NCBI RefSeq assembly: GCF_052055875.1
Contig: NZ_CP170508.1
Location: forward strand, 434,001-498,000
From: Methanosphaerula subterraneus
GTDB lineage: Archaea; Halobacteriota; Methanomicrobia; Methanomicrobiales; Methanospirillaceae
Direction: 5' to 3'
Length of the DNA: 64,000 nucleotides
Positions 25,794 through 33,413 of this stretch are shown here, one piece after another; within the stretch, counting starts at the first letter, position 1; each line of letters opens with the position of its first letter. The position numbers and the translations under genes are program-made. The notes beneath the pieces are model-generated. The model saw nothing but the letters and a program-made list of their open reading frames with translations, ran no database searches and was not told the origin of the DNA.

Positions 25794-25981
25794 CTTTTTT
25801 TTCGTTACGCCGGAAAACGACGCCGGTCCGTCGGTGTCGTTTCCGTCAGGGGGACTATGCCGAGAGCCGGCGTGCCGCTGAACGCTGTTCGATGACGATC
25901 CGGCAGAAAGGAGATTGTTCCCTGCACTTCTCCCGGAATAAATCATCCCCGTTTAAAAGCAATCATGAACCATCTGTATAC

Positions 25982-27334
25982 ATGAAACCGGGATTTGCCT
26001 TCATTTCCCTCTTTGTCGTTCTCGCACTGCTGCTCATCGCTGCCGGATGTACCCAGACATCCTCCACACCAGTTCCGGTTACCCCAGAGAAGACCGTCAC
26101 CACCAATGCATCGACCAATGAAACGATGGTCGCTTTTGTCGACGAAGCGAAGGCCTACGCAGAGACCCATGGCAAGGAGGCGGCGCTCGCCGAATTTTCG
26201 AACAAAAACGGTTCGTTCGTCAGGGGCGACCTCTACATCTATGCCTATGACTTCAACGGGACGACGCTCGCCCACCCGTACAGTCCTGAGAAGATCGGCG
26301 TGAGCCGGGTCGACGAGCCTGACGTGTACGGCCATCCCTTCTTCCGGGGTGTCATGGATGTAGCACGGAACGGCTCCGGGTATGTCTGGTTCTATTATGT
26401 CAACCCGCTCCACAACAACGCGGTCGAGAAGAAACTCGGGTACGTGACCAGGGCCGGCGACGACTGGTGGCTGGGCTCGGGCGTCTACTATGGGCCGGCC
26501 GAACCGGTCGTTGCATCGGCACCCAATGCCCCCTCGACCTCCCGGGAGATCAAAGACTTTGTGGATAACGCCGCCGTCTACGCCCGGCAGCATGGCAGGG
26601 AGGCCGCCCTCGCCGCGTTCAGCAACGCCACCGGTCCGTTTGCAGCCGGCGACGTCTACATCTACGCCCTCGACTATGCAGGCAACGCCCTCGCCCTGCC
26701 GCACCAGCCGGACCTCGTCGGCACCAACTTCCTCTCCCTCAAGGACGCGTCCGGCAACTATTACACCAAGACCGAGATCACGCTGGCACAGACCGGCGGC
26801 GGCTATCTCCTGTACCGGTACCCGAACCCGGCCGAGAACTACACCGTCAGGTACAAGCTCAGTTACGTCCGCCCGGTCGACGACACCTACTGGATCGGGG
26901 CCGGCATCTATACCCGCGAGGACCTGCTGATCGACCGGGACCTCCGGCAGCTCGTGACGGATGCGAAGACCTATGCGAAGACCTACGGCAAAGAGAAAGC
27001 CCTGGCCGCGTTCAACGACCCGAACGGCTCGTTCGTCAGGGACGGCCTCTACATCTTCGCCGACGATTACAACGGAACCGCCCTTGCATGGCCGTCCCGC
27101 CCCGACCAGGTCGGCGTGAACCGGATCAACGAAACCGACCTGGATGGCACATACTACATGCAGACCATGCTCGACAGCGCCCGTAACGGGACCGGGATGG
27201 TCGAGTACTACGGGGTGAACCCGGCGACCAACACCACCCAGCTGAAGATCAGTTACGTGACCGATGTCGACGGGACCTGGCTGCTCGGCGCCGGCCGGTA
27301 CCTGGAGCCGAGTTCGGCCAACCTGAGGGGATGA
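25982..27334 (+). CDS. Lipoprotein with three tandem Cache-like sensor domains
   Basis: A 450-residue lipoprotein (lipobox LLIAAGC). The mature part consists of three repeats of about 110 to 120 residues. Each begins with a helix (FVDEAKAYAETHGKEAALAEF, FVDNAAVYARQHGREAALAAF, LVTDAKTYAKTYGKEKALAAF), followed by NGSFVRGDLYIYAYDFNGTTLAHP-type strands and ending in 'WWLGSGVYYG' or 'YWIGAGIYT'. This is the single-Cache (sCache_2-like) pattern for small-ligand binding. No signalling domain is attached, so it may act as a binding lipoprotein. The ATG 25982 start gives a proper signal peptide. BMP-type and single-Cache lipoprotein genes follow. Confidence 0.82.
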   Translation: MKPGFAFISLFVVLALLLIAAGCTQTSSTPVPVTPEKTVTTNASTNETMVAFVDEAKAYAETHGKEAALAEFSNKNGSFVRGDLYIYAYDFNGTTLAHPYSPEKIGVSRVDEPDVYGHPFFRGVMDVARNGSGYVWFYYVNPLHNNAVEKKLGYVTRAGDDWWLGSGVYYGPAEPVVASAPNAPSTSREIKDFVDNAAVYARQHGREAALAAFSNATGPFAAGDVYIYALDYAGNALALPHQPDLVGTNFLSLKDASGNYYTKTEITLAQTGGGYLLYRYPNPAENYTVRYKLSYVRPVDDTYWIGAGIYTREDLLIDRDLRQLVTDAKTYAKTYGKEKALAAFNDPNGSFVRDGLYIFADDYNGTALAWPSRPDQVGVNRINETDLDGTYYMQTMLDSARNGTGMVEYYGVNPATNTTQLKISYVTDVDGTWLLGAGRYLEPSSANLRG

Positions 27335-27363
27335 CGATCCGGTAACTTGACGGGAGAATTATC

Positions 27364-28380
27364 ATGGACAGAAAATACCTCTATCTCGGAGTCATCGGTG
27401 CAGCCGTCATCGTGCTTGCGGCGATCGCGGCAGTCGGTCTGATGCCGCACGAACCGGCGGTTCCGGCCGTGTATATCGTGTACCCATCAGAGAAGGGCGA
27501 CCTCTCGTATACCGACAGTGCCTACCAGGGGCTGATGGCGGCGGAGAAGGAGTTCTCCTTCACCGCAAAGGAGTTCACCCCGCGTGAGAGTGACACCCTT
27601 CCCGGGCTGCTCAACAACACCAGCGGAGAGGAGAGACCCGGTCTCGTCATAACCCTGGGTTTCCAGTACACGAACTACACCCGGCAGCTCGCAGCGGCAC
27701 ACCCGGATATCCGGTTCCTCGCCATCGACCAGACGGGGGCCGGGTCCGCTACGCTCAGGACCTGCGAGATCACCTCCTACGGCGACAGTTACCTGGCCGG
27801 CGTCCTTGCGGCATCGGCGACCCGGACCGGGCGGGTCGGGATCATCCTTGGGATGCAGTCCGACCTGCTCGATACCTTCCTGCAGGGGTACACGGCCGGC
27901 GTCCATGCCGTCAACGGATCGATCCCGGTCGATCACACCTATGTGCAGCAGTACTCCATCGACGGGTTCAGCGACCCAGCAGGGGCCGGCCGGATCGCTG
28001 AAGGGATGTACCGCAACGGAACGGACGTGATCTACACCTGCGCCGGCTTCTCCAATACCGGGGCGATTGCGGTAGCAAACAATGCGACCGGGAAGTACAT
28101 CATCGGCACCGATTCGGACCAGTCCGTGCTCGGCCCCGACGCCGTGCTCGCGTCGGCGGTGAAACGGGTGGACCGGGTCGTCGCTACCGGCATCGCGGAA
28201 CGGCTCAACGGGTCGTTCGCCGGCGGGGAGCAGGTCGTCGGGCTCAGGGAAGGGGTGACCGGCCTGGTATACAACCCGAAGTTCGCAGCCTACAACGAAA
28301 CGGTCAGGGCGTACGAGGCACAGGCAGTGATGGAGGAGGAACGGTATCTCATCGCCCGTGCTTCACCGGTCCGGAACTGA
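27364..28380 (+). CDS. BMP-family substrate-binding protein
   Basis: A 338-residue membrane-anchored protein (hydrophobic segment 6-26, no lipobox Cys). A BMP/PnrA-type periplasmic-binding fold follows: VYIVYPSEKGDLSYTDSAYQG, LVITLGFQ, FLAIDQ, SYLAGVLAASATRTGRVGIILGM, VIYTCAGFSNTGAIAVANN and YIIGTDSDQS. BMP proteins usually bind nucleosides or purines for an ABC importer, but no permease or ATPase gene is adjacent. The start at 27364 has GGGAGA six bases upstream. It lies 29 nt after the triple-Cache lipoprotein, so the two are probably co-transcribed. Confidence 0.85.
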   Translation: MDRKYLYLGVIGAAVIVLAAIAAVGLMPHEPAVPAVYIVYPSEKGDLSYTDSAYQGLMAAEKEFSFTAKEFTPRESDTLPGLLNNTSGEERPGLVITLGFQYTNYTRQLAAAHPDIRFLAIDQTGAGSATLRTCEITSYGDSYLAGVLAASATRTGRVGIILGMQSDLLDTFLQGYTAGVHAVNGSIPVDHTYVQQYSIDGFSDPAGAGRIAEGMYRNGTDVIYTCAGFSNTGAIAVANNATGKYIIGTDSDQSVLGPDAVLASAVKRVDRVVATGIAERLNGSFAGGEQVVGLREGVTGLVYNPKFAAYNETVRAYEAQAVMEEERYLIARASPVRN

Positions 28381-28482
28381 TGTCAGTCCCGGGATCTCTC
28401 CCCTTCTCTTTTATAAAAACCTGAAAGATAGCGAGCCGGTGTTTCCAGAACCTGTCGAAAAAGGGATCGACCGGCCCGGTCC

Positions 28483-29046
28483 TCACCGGCTGGTGTTCGT
28501 ACCCGTGTCGACCGGACCCGTGTAGATTCCGGAACCGAGCCACCAGTCATCGTCCACCTTCTCCCCGTACGCCAGTTTGGATTCGACCGTCCGGTTGTGG
28601 GCGGGGTTGACATACGTGAGCGGGTAGTAGAAGCTGCCGTTCCTGGCCAGGGCGCTCATGTTCTGGAGGACGGGCCCGACGTCTCCCTCGACCTCATTCC
28701 AGCGGTTGACGCCGACCTTCTCCGGGTTGATCGGGTGGGCGAGGGTCGTGGCGTTGAAGTCGTAGGCATAGATGTAGAGTTCGCCCCTGATGAACGAGCC
28801 GTTCGGGTCGTTGAACGCGGCCAGAGCTTTCTCTTTGCCGTTGGCTTTTGCATAGGCGACCGCACTGTCCACAAAGGCGACGAGCGTTTCATTGGAGGTA
28901 TAGGTCCCGTTCTGGAGGGTGTCGTTCCCTGCCGGCATGGACGTGGCGATCCCGGGCTGGTTCTGTACGCAGCCGGCGATGACGAGAAACACGCCGATAC
29001 CGAGCACAACCAGAAATGAGAGTGACGTTCTTCTCATAGTACTCAT
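28483..29046 (-). CDS. Single-Cache-domain lipoprotein
   Basis: A 187-residue lipoprotein (lipobox LVIAGC at about 26) carrying one Cache-like domain. It is clearly related to the repeats of the triple-Cache lipoprotein about 1.1 kb away: FVDSAVAYAKANGKEKALAAFNDPNGSF, then GELYIYAYDFNATTLAHP and DDWWLGSGIYTG. It is convergent with the BMP gene. The paralogy indicates local duplication of this sensor unit. It probably binds a small molecule at the cell surface; no signalling partner is visible. Confidence 0.8.
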   Translation of the reverse strand: MSTMRRTSLSFLVVLGIGVFLVIAGCVQNQPGIATSMPAGNDTLQNGTYTSNETLVAFVDSAVAYAKANGKEKALAAFNDPNGSFIRGELYIYAYDFNATTLAHPINPEKVGVNRWNEVEGDVGPVLQNMSALARNGSFYYPLTYVNPAHNRTVESKLAYGEKVDDDWWLGSGIYTGPVDTGTNTSR

Positions 29047-29136
29047 TTGGTCCTTCTCTTCTAAAAACTATTATTTTTCCTGATACCCGGCAGAAAGACC
29101 GGAACGTATAGAGGTACAGGAACTTCATCTATCCCT

Positions 29137-30579
29137 ATGCACGATCATCCGAAATTCTTCCCTGCGACGACCACGTACCTGGTTCTTGCAGCTCTGCTGA
29201 TCTTCGGCACTGCCGGCGCAGCTGCTGCCGCCCCGGTCGCCGCGTTCACCAGCACGCCGGCTCTCGGCACCGTACCGCTCTCTGTGAACTTCACCGACAC
29301 CTCGGCCGGCAGCCCGACCGGCTGGGCCTGGTTCTTCGGCGATGAGACGTATACGCAACCATGGACAGAACAGAATATGAGTTCCGGATGGTCCAAACGA
29401 GGCTATATCCGAAGTGTGGCGATGCCGGACGGAAGCATCGTGCTGATGGGCGGTTACGGCAACCGTACCTATCTGAACGACACCTGGCGGTCGACTGATA
29501 ACGGCAAAACGTGGACAGAGCAGAACCCGAGTTCCGGATGGTCGGGACGAGCCGAACAGAGTTGTGTCGCGATGCCGGACGGGAGTATCGTGCTGATGGG
29601 CGGTTACGGCAACCGTACCTATCTGAACGACACCTGGCGGTCGACTGATAACGGCAAAACGTGGACAGAGCAGAACTCGAGTTCCGGGTGGTCGGGACGA
29701 ATCGAACAGAGTTCTGTCGCGATGCCGGACGGAAGCATCATACTCATGGGCGGGTATGACGGGAACAGCAATCAGAACGATGTGTGGCGGTCGACCGATT
29801 ACGGTGTAACCTGGATGCAGTTACCCGATGCCGCGTGGTCGCCGAGATCCTGTTTCGCCGTCGTCGTGACGCGGGACAGCAGCATCGTACTCACGACCGG
29901 CGTCAGATTAGATGGCACCTGGAAGAATGATGTGTGGCGGTCGACCGATGGGGGTCTCACCTGGACTGAGATGACCCCGAGTGCCAGCTGGGAGGAGAGG
30001 AGATGGCATGGATGCGTCGCGATGCCGGACGGGAGCATTGTGCTGATGGGCGGTGATGGGCCCGTCGGTTGGAATGACCTGTGGCGGTCGACCGATGACG
30101 GTGCAACCTGGACGCAATTACCGGATGCAGCGTGGTCGCCACGGGCCCGTTTGGGCTGTGTGGCGATGACGGATGGCAGCATTGTGGTGATGGGGGGTGG
30201 AGGCCAGAACGATACCTGGCGGTTCCAGCCCGCAGGATCAACACTCCAGAACCCATCGCACACCTATACGACTGCGGGTACCTATTCGGTAGCATTGCAG
30301 GCGTTCACTGCGGCCGGGTACAGCAGTACGCGAACAGGCCAGGTCGCCGTCGCCCTGATGCCGTCGGTGCCCACGGCAGAGAACGCTCCCCGGGATCTCA
30401 CCGGTGACGGGCTCTACAAGGATGTCAATGGGAACGGGGTCCAGGACTTCAATGACGTGGTGATCTACTTCACCCAGATGGACTGGATCGCCTCCAACGA
30501 GCCGGTCGGTGCCTTCGACTTCGATAAGAACGGCCTGATAGATTTCGATGATATCGTCATGCTCTTCAACGAGATGTAG
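29137..30579 (+). CDS. Secreted PKD protein with inserted beta-propeller and dockerin-like C terminus
   Basis: A 480-residue protein with a signal peptide. The N-terminal strand set PVAAFTSTPALGTVPLSVNFTDT...WAWFFGDE is the first half of a PKD domain. About 330 residues of Kelch/BNR-like repeats (roughly 50 residues each, with MPDGSIVLMGG and NDTWRSTDNGKTW) follow. The second half of PKD then appears (LQNPSHTYTTAGTYSVALQAFTAAGYSS). The C terminus (about 420-480) has two calcium-loop helices, DLTGDGLYKDVNGNGVQDFNDVV and DFDKNGLIDFDDIV, as in dockerin-like modules. Two repeats are nearly identical at DNA level. It is likely a surface or secreted binding protein. Confidence 0.8.
   Translation: MHDHPKFFPATTTYLVLAALLIFGTAGAAAAAPVAAFTSTPALGTVPLSVNFTDTSAGSPTGWAWFFGDETYTQPWTEQNMSSGWSKRGYIRSVAMPDGSIVLMGGYGNRTYLNDTWRSTDNGKTWTEQNPSSGWSGRAEQSCVAMPDGSIVLMGGYGNRTYLNDTWRSTDNGKTWTEQNSSSGWSGRIEQSSVAMPDGSIILMGGYDGNSNQNDVWRSTDYGVTWMQLPDAAWSPRSCFAVVVTRDSSIVLTTGVRLDGTWKNDVWRSTDGGLTWTEMTPSASWEERRWHGCVAMPDGSIVLMGGDGPVGWNDLWRSTDDGATWTQLPDAAWSPRARLGCVAMTDGSIVVMGGGGQNDTWRFQPAGSTLQNPSHTYTTAGTYSVALQAFTAAGYSSTRTGQVAVALMPSVPTAENAPRDLTGDGLYKDVNGNGVQDFNDVVIYFTQMDWIASNEPVGAFDFDKNGLIDFDDIVMLFNEM
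29421..29720 (+). repeat. 150-bp tandem DNA duplication inside the propeller gene
   Basis: The units starting at 29421 and 29571 are almost identical for about 130 bp and have a 150-bp period, equal to one 50-residue blade. This is a recent in-frame duplication, so blade number may vary between strains. Confidence 0.75.
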
Positions 30580-30707
30580 GGATTGATCCGGGATCCCCCC
30601 GCCGGCAGATCCTGAGGCGGGGAACCACCTCACTACCTTTTTTACCCGGTCCTGCGAGGGTATAAATGGCATTCGCCCCATCTTCAGTGATCAGGACGGA
30701 GAGTACC

Positions 30708-31109
30708 ATGAAAGAAGCGACGAAGACCGTATCGGCCCGTGATGTCGACGCCTACCTTGCAGCGCTCCCCCAGGAGGCGCGGGTCGCCCTCGAGAAGCTT
30801 CGCAAGGCCATCAGGGCCGCCGCACCGGAGGCCGAAGAGGTGATCAGTTACCAGGTCCCGACCTTCAAATATCACGGTCCCCTGGTCTCCTTTGCCGCGT
30901 TCAGGAACCATTTCAGTCTCTATGTGATCAACCCCTCGATCCTGAAGACCTTCGCCGCCGAACTCAAACCCTATGAGACCTCCGGGACGACCATCCACTT
31001 CTCGGCCGACCGTCCCCTGCCGGCCACGCTCGTCAAGAAGATCGTCAGGGCCAGGATAGAGGAGAACGAGGCGAACCTGACCGCCAGACAGATGAACTCC
31101 AAAAAATAA
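30708..31109 (+). CDS. DUF1801/YdhG-family protein
   Basis: A 133-residue cytosolic protein of the DUF1801 type. Recognisable parts are VDAYLAALPQEARVALEKLRKAIRAAAPEAEEVISYQVPTFKY, FRNHFSLYV and SGTTIHFSADRPLPATLVKKIVRARIEEN. The biochemical role is not established. I chose ATG 30708 (MKEATKTVSARD) because a GGAGAG lies six bases upstream; the in-frame ATG at 30666 has no such site. The DJ-1/PfpI-like gene follows after 18 nt on the same strand and could be co-transcribed. Confidence 0.82.
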   Translation: MKEATKTVSARDVDAYLAALPQEARVALEKLRKAIRAAAPEAEEVISYQVPTFKYHGPLVSFAAFRNHFSLYVINPSILKTFAAELKPYETSGTTIHFSADRPLPATLVKKIVRARIEENEANLTARQMNSKK

Positions 31110-31127
31110 TACATTATCCGATTCATC

Positions 31128-31766
31128 ATGCGCACACTCTATCTCTATGTCCTGGACACGCTGGCAGACTGGGAAACGGGGTATCTGCTCGCCGAGCTCC
31201 GGTCCGGCCGGTACCTGAAGGATCCCTCGCTCAGGTACGACGTCAGATTATGCGGCAGCTCGATGGATGCCATCACCACCATGGGCGGAGTGCACCTCTC
31301 CCCCGACCTGCTGATCGACGATATCCGACCGTCTGCCGGCGACCTCCTCGTCCTGCCGGGGGCGGATACCTGGCTGGAGCCGGCACAGCAGCCGGCCTTC
31401 GCCACCGTGGAACGGTTACTGGGCGAGGGGATGACCGTCGCGGCCATCTGCGGGGCCACGCTCGGACTCGCCTGTGCCGGGCTGCTGGACCACCGCCCAC
31501 ACACCAGCAACGATCTCGCAGTGCTCAAAATGTTCTGCCCGGCCTATCAGGGGGAAGAGCACTATGTCGACGAACCGGCGGTCACGGATGACAATCTGAT
31601 CACCGCGAGCGGGCTGGCACCGGTGGCGTTCGCGTACCAGGTTTTTCAGAGACTGGATGTGATGAACCCGGCGACACTCGAAGCATGGTATAACCTCTAC
31701 ACCACCCGGAAGCCGGAATTCTTCTTTGCCCTCATGCAGTCCCTGCCCCGATCAGGGGCGGACTGA
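31128..31766 (+). CDS. DJ-1/PfpI-family protein
   Basis: A 212-residue protein of the DJ-1/PfpI superfamily. The nucleophile elbow Cys lies in VAAICGATLGLACAGLL, preceded by the SAGDLLVLPGADTW strand and followed by HTSNDLAVLKM and ITASGLAPVAFAYQVFQRL. Related proteins include type 1 glutamine amidotransferase-like and YajL/Hsp31-type members; the activity is unresolved. It is 18 nt downstream of the DUF1801 gene. A decayed partial copy of its 3' half lies at 32792-32895. Confidence 0.86.
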   Translation: MRTLYLYVLDTLADWETGYLLAELRSGRYLKDPSLRYDVRLCGSSMDAITTMGGVHLSPDLLIDDIRPSAGDLLVLPGADTWLEPAQQPAFATVERLLGEGMTVAAICGATLGLACAGLLDHRPHTSNDLAVLKMFCPAYQGEEHYVDEPAVTDDNLITASGLAPVAFAYQVFQRLDVMNPATLEAWYNLYTTRKPEFFFALMQSLPRSGAD

Positions 31767-31841
31767 TCCGGATGGATTGAAGGCCGGTTCAGATGAATCT
31801 TTCGAGTTCTGATAATAGTTCTGGCAACCTTTCCCTGAATC
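31752..31841. repeat. Repeat copy A: end of DJ-1 gene plus 3' fragment of the deoxyribosyltransferase gene
   Basis: This 90-bp segment matches 32893-32981 closely. In that second copy the same bases include the 3' end of the nucleoside deoxyribosyltransferase gene (starting at 32930 on the minus strand). Here only that short 3' fragment remains. The two copies flank the lipoprotein gene at 31973. Confidence 0.7.
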
Positions 31842-31933
31842 TTCATGGGGTGCAGAATCGCACGACGCTACCGGAGAACCTGCTCGTTTCCGGGTCTGCA
31901 GGGAAACCTGTCGGTCCTGGTGGAAAAATCATT

Positions 31934-31950
31934 TAAATAGCGATATATAA
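31934..31950 (+). promoter_or_regulatory. TATA-like promoter of the duplicated-domain lipoprotein
   Basis: TTAAATAG and TATATAA occur within 31933-31950, 23 to 40 nt before the ATG at 31973, the usual archaeal spacing for a short-leader transcript. Confidence 0.4.
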
Positions 31951-31972
31951 TCGTCCCGATACAACAACTACT

Positions 31973-32740
31973 ATGAAAGGTATCTCACAGGACCTCATGA
32001 TACTGGTACTCGGCATTTTTGTGCTCTGTCTTGTATTCACGGCTGGATGCAGCCAGTCAACCGGGACCTCCCCGACACCGGCGGCCGTTTCGTCGACACC
32101 GTCACCGTCACCGACCGTCTCCTGGACCGGGGTGTGGAACGACACAGCGTGGAACATGACGATGACACTGATTCAGATCAATGGTTCAGTTTCAGGAACG
32201 TACCTGGAGGAGGAGAATGCGACATCGGGGAACGTCTCCGGAACGGTGTCCAACGGAGGGTATAATCTCACGGGCACCTGGTCCGAGGAGAACGCCAGCG
32301 GGTCGCTCGAGCTGACCATGGCGAAGAGTCAGGACCATTTCACCGGCGGGTGGACCATCGACAACCAGACCGGTCCCTGGAATGGCGTCAGATCCCCGGC
32401 GCCGGCGATCGTTTCGTCGACACCGGCCCCGGCCGTCTCCTGGACCGGGGTGTGGAACGATGTGGACTGGAACATGACGATGACCCTGGCGCAGACCAAC
32501 GGTTCGGTCTCAGGAACGTACCTGGAGGAGGAGAATGCGACATTGGGGAACGTCTCCGGAACGGTGTCCAACGGAGGGTACACCCTCACGGGCACCTGGT
32601 CCGAGGGAGCGAAGAACGGGCCGTTCGAGCTGACCATGGCGAAGAGTCAGGACCATTTCACCGGCTGGTGTATGTCCGGCAACCAATCCGCTGACATGAC
32701 GAAATATCCCTGGGGACTTTCTGTCAGGTCCAGTACCTGA
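31973..32740 (+). CDS. Lipoprotein with two tandem repeats of a beta-rich domain
   Basis: A 255-residue lipoprotein (lipobox VFTAGC). The mature region contains two direct repeats of about 95 residues. Both start SWTGVWND..WNMTMTL and run through NGSVSGTYLEEENAT, GNVSGTVSNGGY and LTMAKSQDHFTGGW or GW. They are separated by Pro/Ser linkers (SSTPSPSP, SSTPAPA). The repeats are also very similar as DNA, so the duplication is recent. The pattern of short strands with a Trp-Thr-Gly-x-Trp start suggests a small beta-barrel. No family is assigned. The gene is bracketed by duplicated flanking sequence, which implies it was inserted or caught in a rearrangement. Confidence 0.78.
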   Translation: MKGISQDLMILVLGIFVLCLVFTAGCSQSTGTSPTPAAVSSTPSPSPTVSWTGVWNDTAWNMTMTLIQINGSVSGTYLEEENATSGNVSGTVSNGGYNLTGTWSEENASGSLELTMAKSQDHFTGGWTIDNQTGPWNGVRSPAPAIVSSTPAPAVSWTGVWNDVDWNMTMTLAQTNGSVSGTYLEEENATLGNVSGTVSNGGYTLTGTWSEGAKNGPFELTMAKSQDHFTGWCMSGNQSADMTKYPWGLSVRSST

Positions 32741-32791
32741 AGAATCTCCCACACCCTTTTTTTCGTTCGCAGACCGGGTTCCTTCCGGCCG

Positions 32792-32895
32792 GTGCCGGGC
32801 TGCTGGACCGCCGTCCTCACACCAGCAACGATCTCGCGGCGCTGAAGATCTTCTGCCCGGCCTATCAGAGTACTATGTCGACGAACCGGCGGTCA
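32792..32895 (+). pseudogene. Decayed fragment of the DJ-1/PfpI gene
   Basis: This 104-bp stretch matches 31474-31584 inside the DJ-1/PfpI gene, with a 7-bp net deletion and scattered substitutions. It is then joined at a 'TCA' microhomology to sequence matching 31752 onward, skipping about 170 bp. It is therefore a broken copy of the DJ-1 3' half abutting the deoxyribosyltransferase gene. Confidence 0.75.
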
Positions 32896-32929
32896 GGGGC
32901 GCGCCAGTCCGGACGGATTGAAGGCCGGT

Positions 32930-33352
32930 TCAGATGAATTGTTCGAGTTCTGCAATAGTCCTGGCAACCTTTCCCTGAATCGCCCCGGTGATGAGTGGGT
33001 TATCCAGGTTGTCCATCAAATGTCTGGGACCTGTCTTCAGGCCGATGCAGGTTTTATTCAGAGCATAGGCAATTCCCAGTTCAACACATGCCCCCTCGTC
33101 AGGCACCCTTCCATCCAGAATGATCAGGAGGATATCCGATCGTCGTATCTCTTCAACATCAAGGCTGAAGATCGTTTTCATGGCATCTTCTTTCGATTCC
33201 CCTGCCTGTAACAACTCAACCAGTTTTTTCCCGTCTCGTTGCGGGAGAAACGTTGCATATCCCCTTCTCTCCAGGTACTCGTTAACCTGTTCGTTATAGT
33301 GCAGCTCTGCATCCGAAAAGAGCGGGCCGGCGACGTAAATTCTCATCTTCAT
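32930..33352 (-). CDS. Nucleoside 2-deoxyribosyltransferase-like protein
   Basis: A 140-residue protein of the nucleoside 2-deoxyribosyltransferase (NDT/DNPH1-like) superfamily. The N terminus IYVAGPLFSDAE is the nucleotide-binding signature, and the RRSDILLIILDGRVPDEGACVELGIAYAL region carries the D-G-x-x-x-D-E-G motif with the catalytic Glu. It transfers or hydrolyses deoxyribosyl groups in nucleotide salvage. It ends next to the DJ-1 pseudogene fragment, and a fragment of its own 3' end is found again at about 31791-31841. The start is at 33352; an ATG two codons inside is an alternative. Confidence 0.85.
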   Translation of the reverse strand: MKMRIYVAGPLFSDAELHYNEQVNEYLERRGYATFLPQRDGKKLVELLQAGESKEDAMKTIFSLDVEEIRRSDILLIILDGRVPDEGACVELGIAYALNKTCIGLKTGPRHLMDNLDNPLITGAIQGKVARTIAELEQFI

Positions 33353-33413
33353 GGAAAGATCATTCTCTGTGAAATCTCAATAATGTTCCTTCTTCCTCTG
33401 CATCCCGGACCGT

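Noticed and set aside
29421..29720. 150-bp repeats as a possible non-coding repeat array
   Set aside because: They match one protein blade exactly and stay in frame within the propeller gene.
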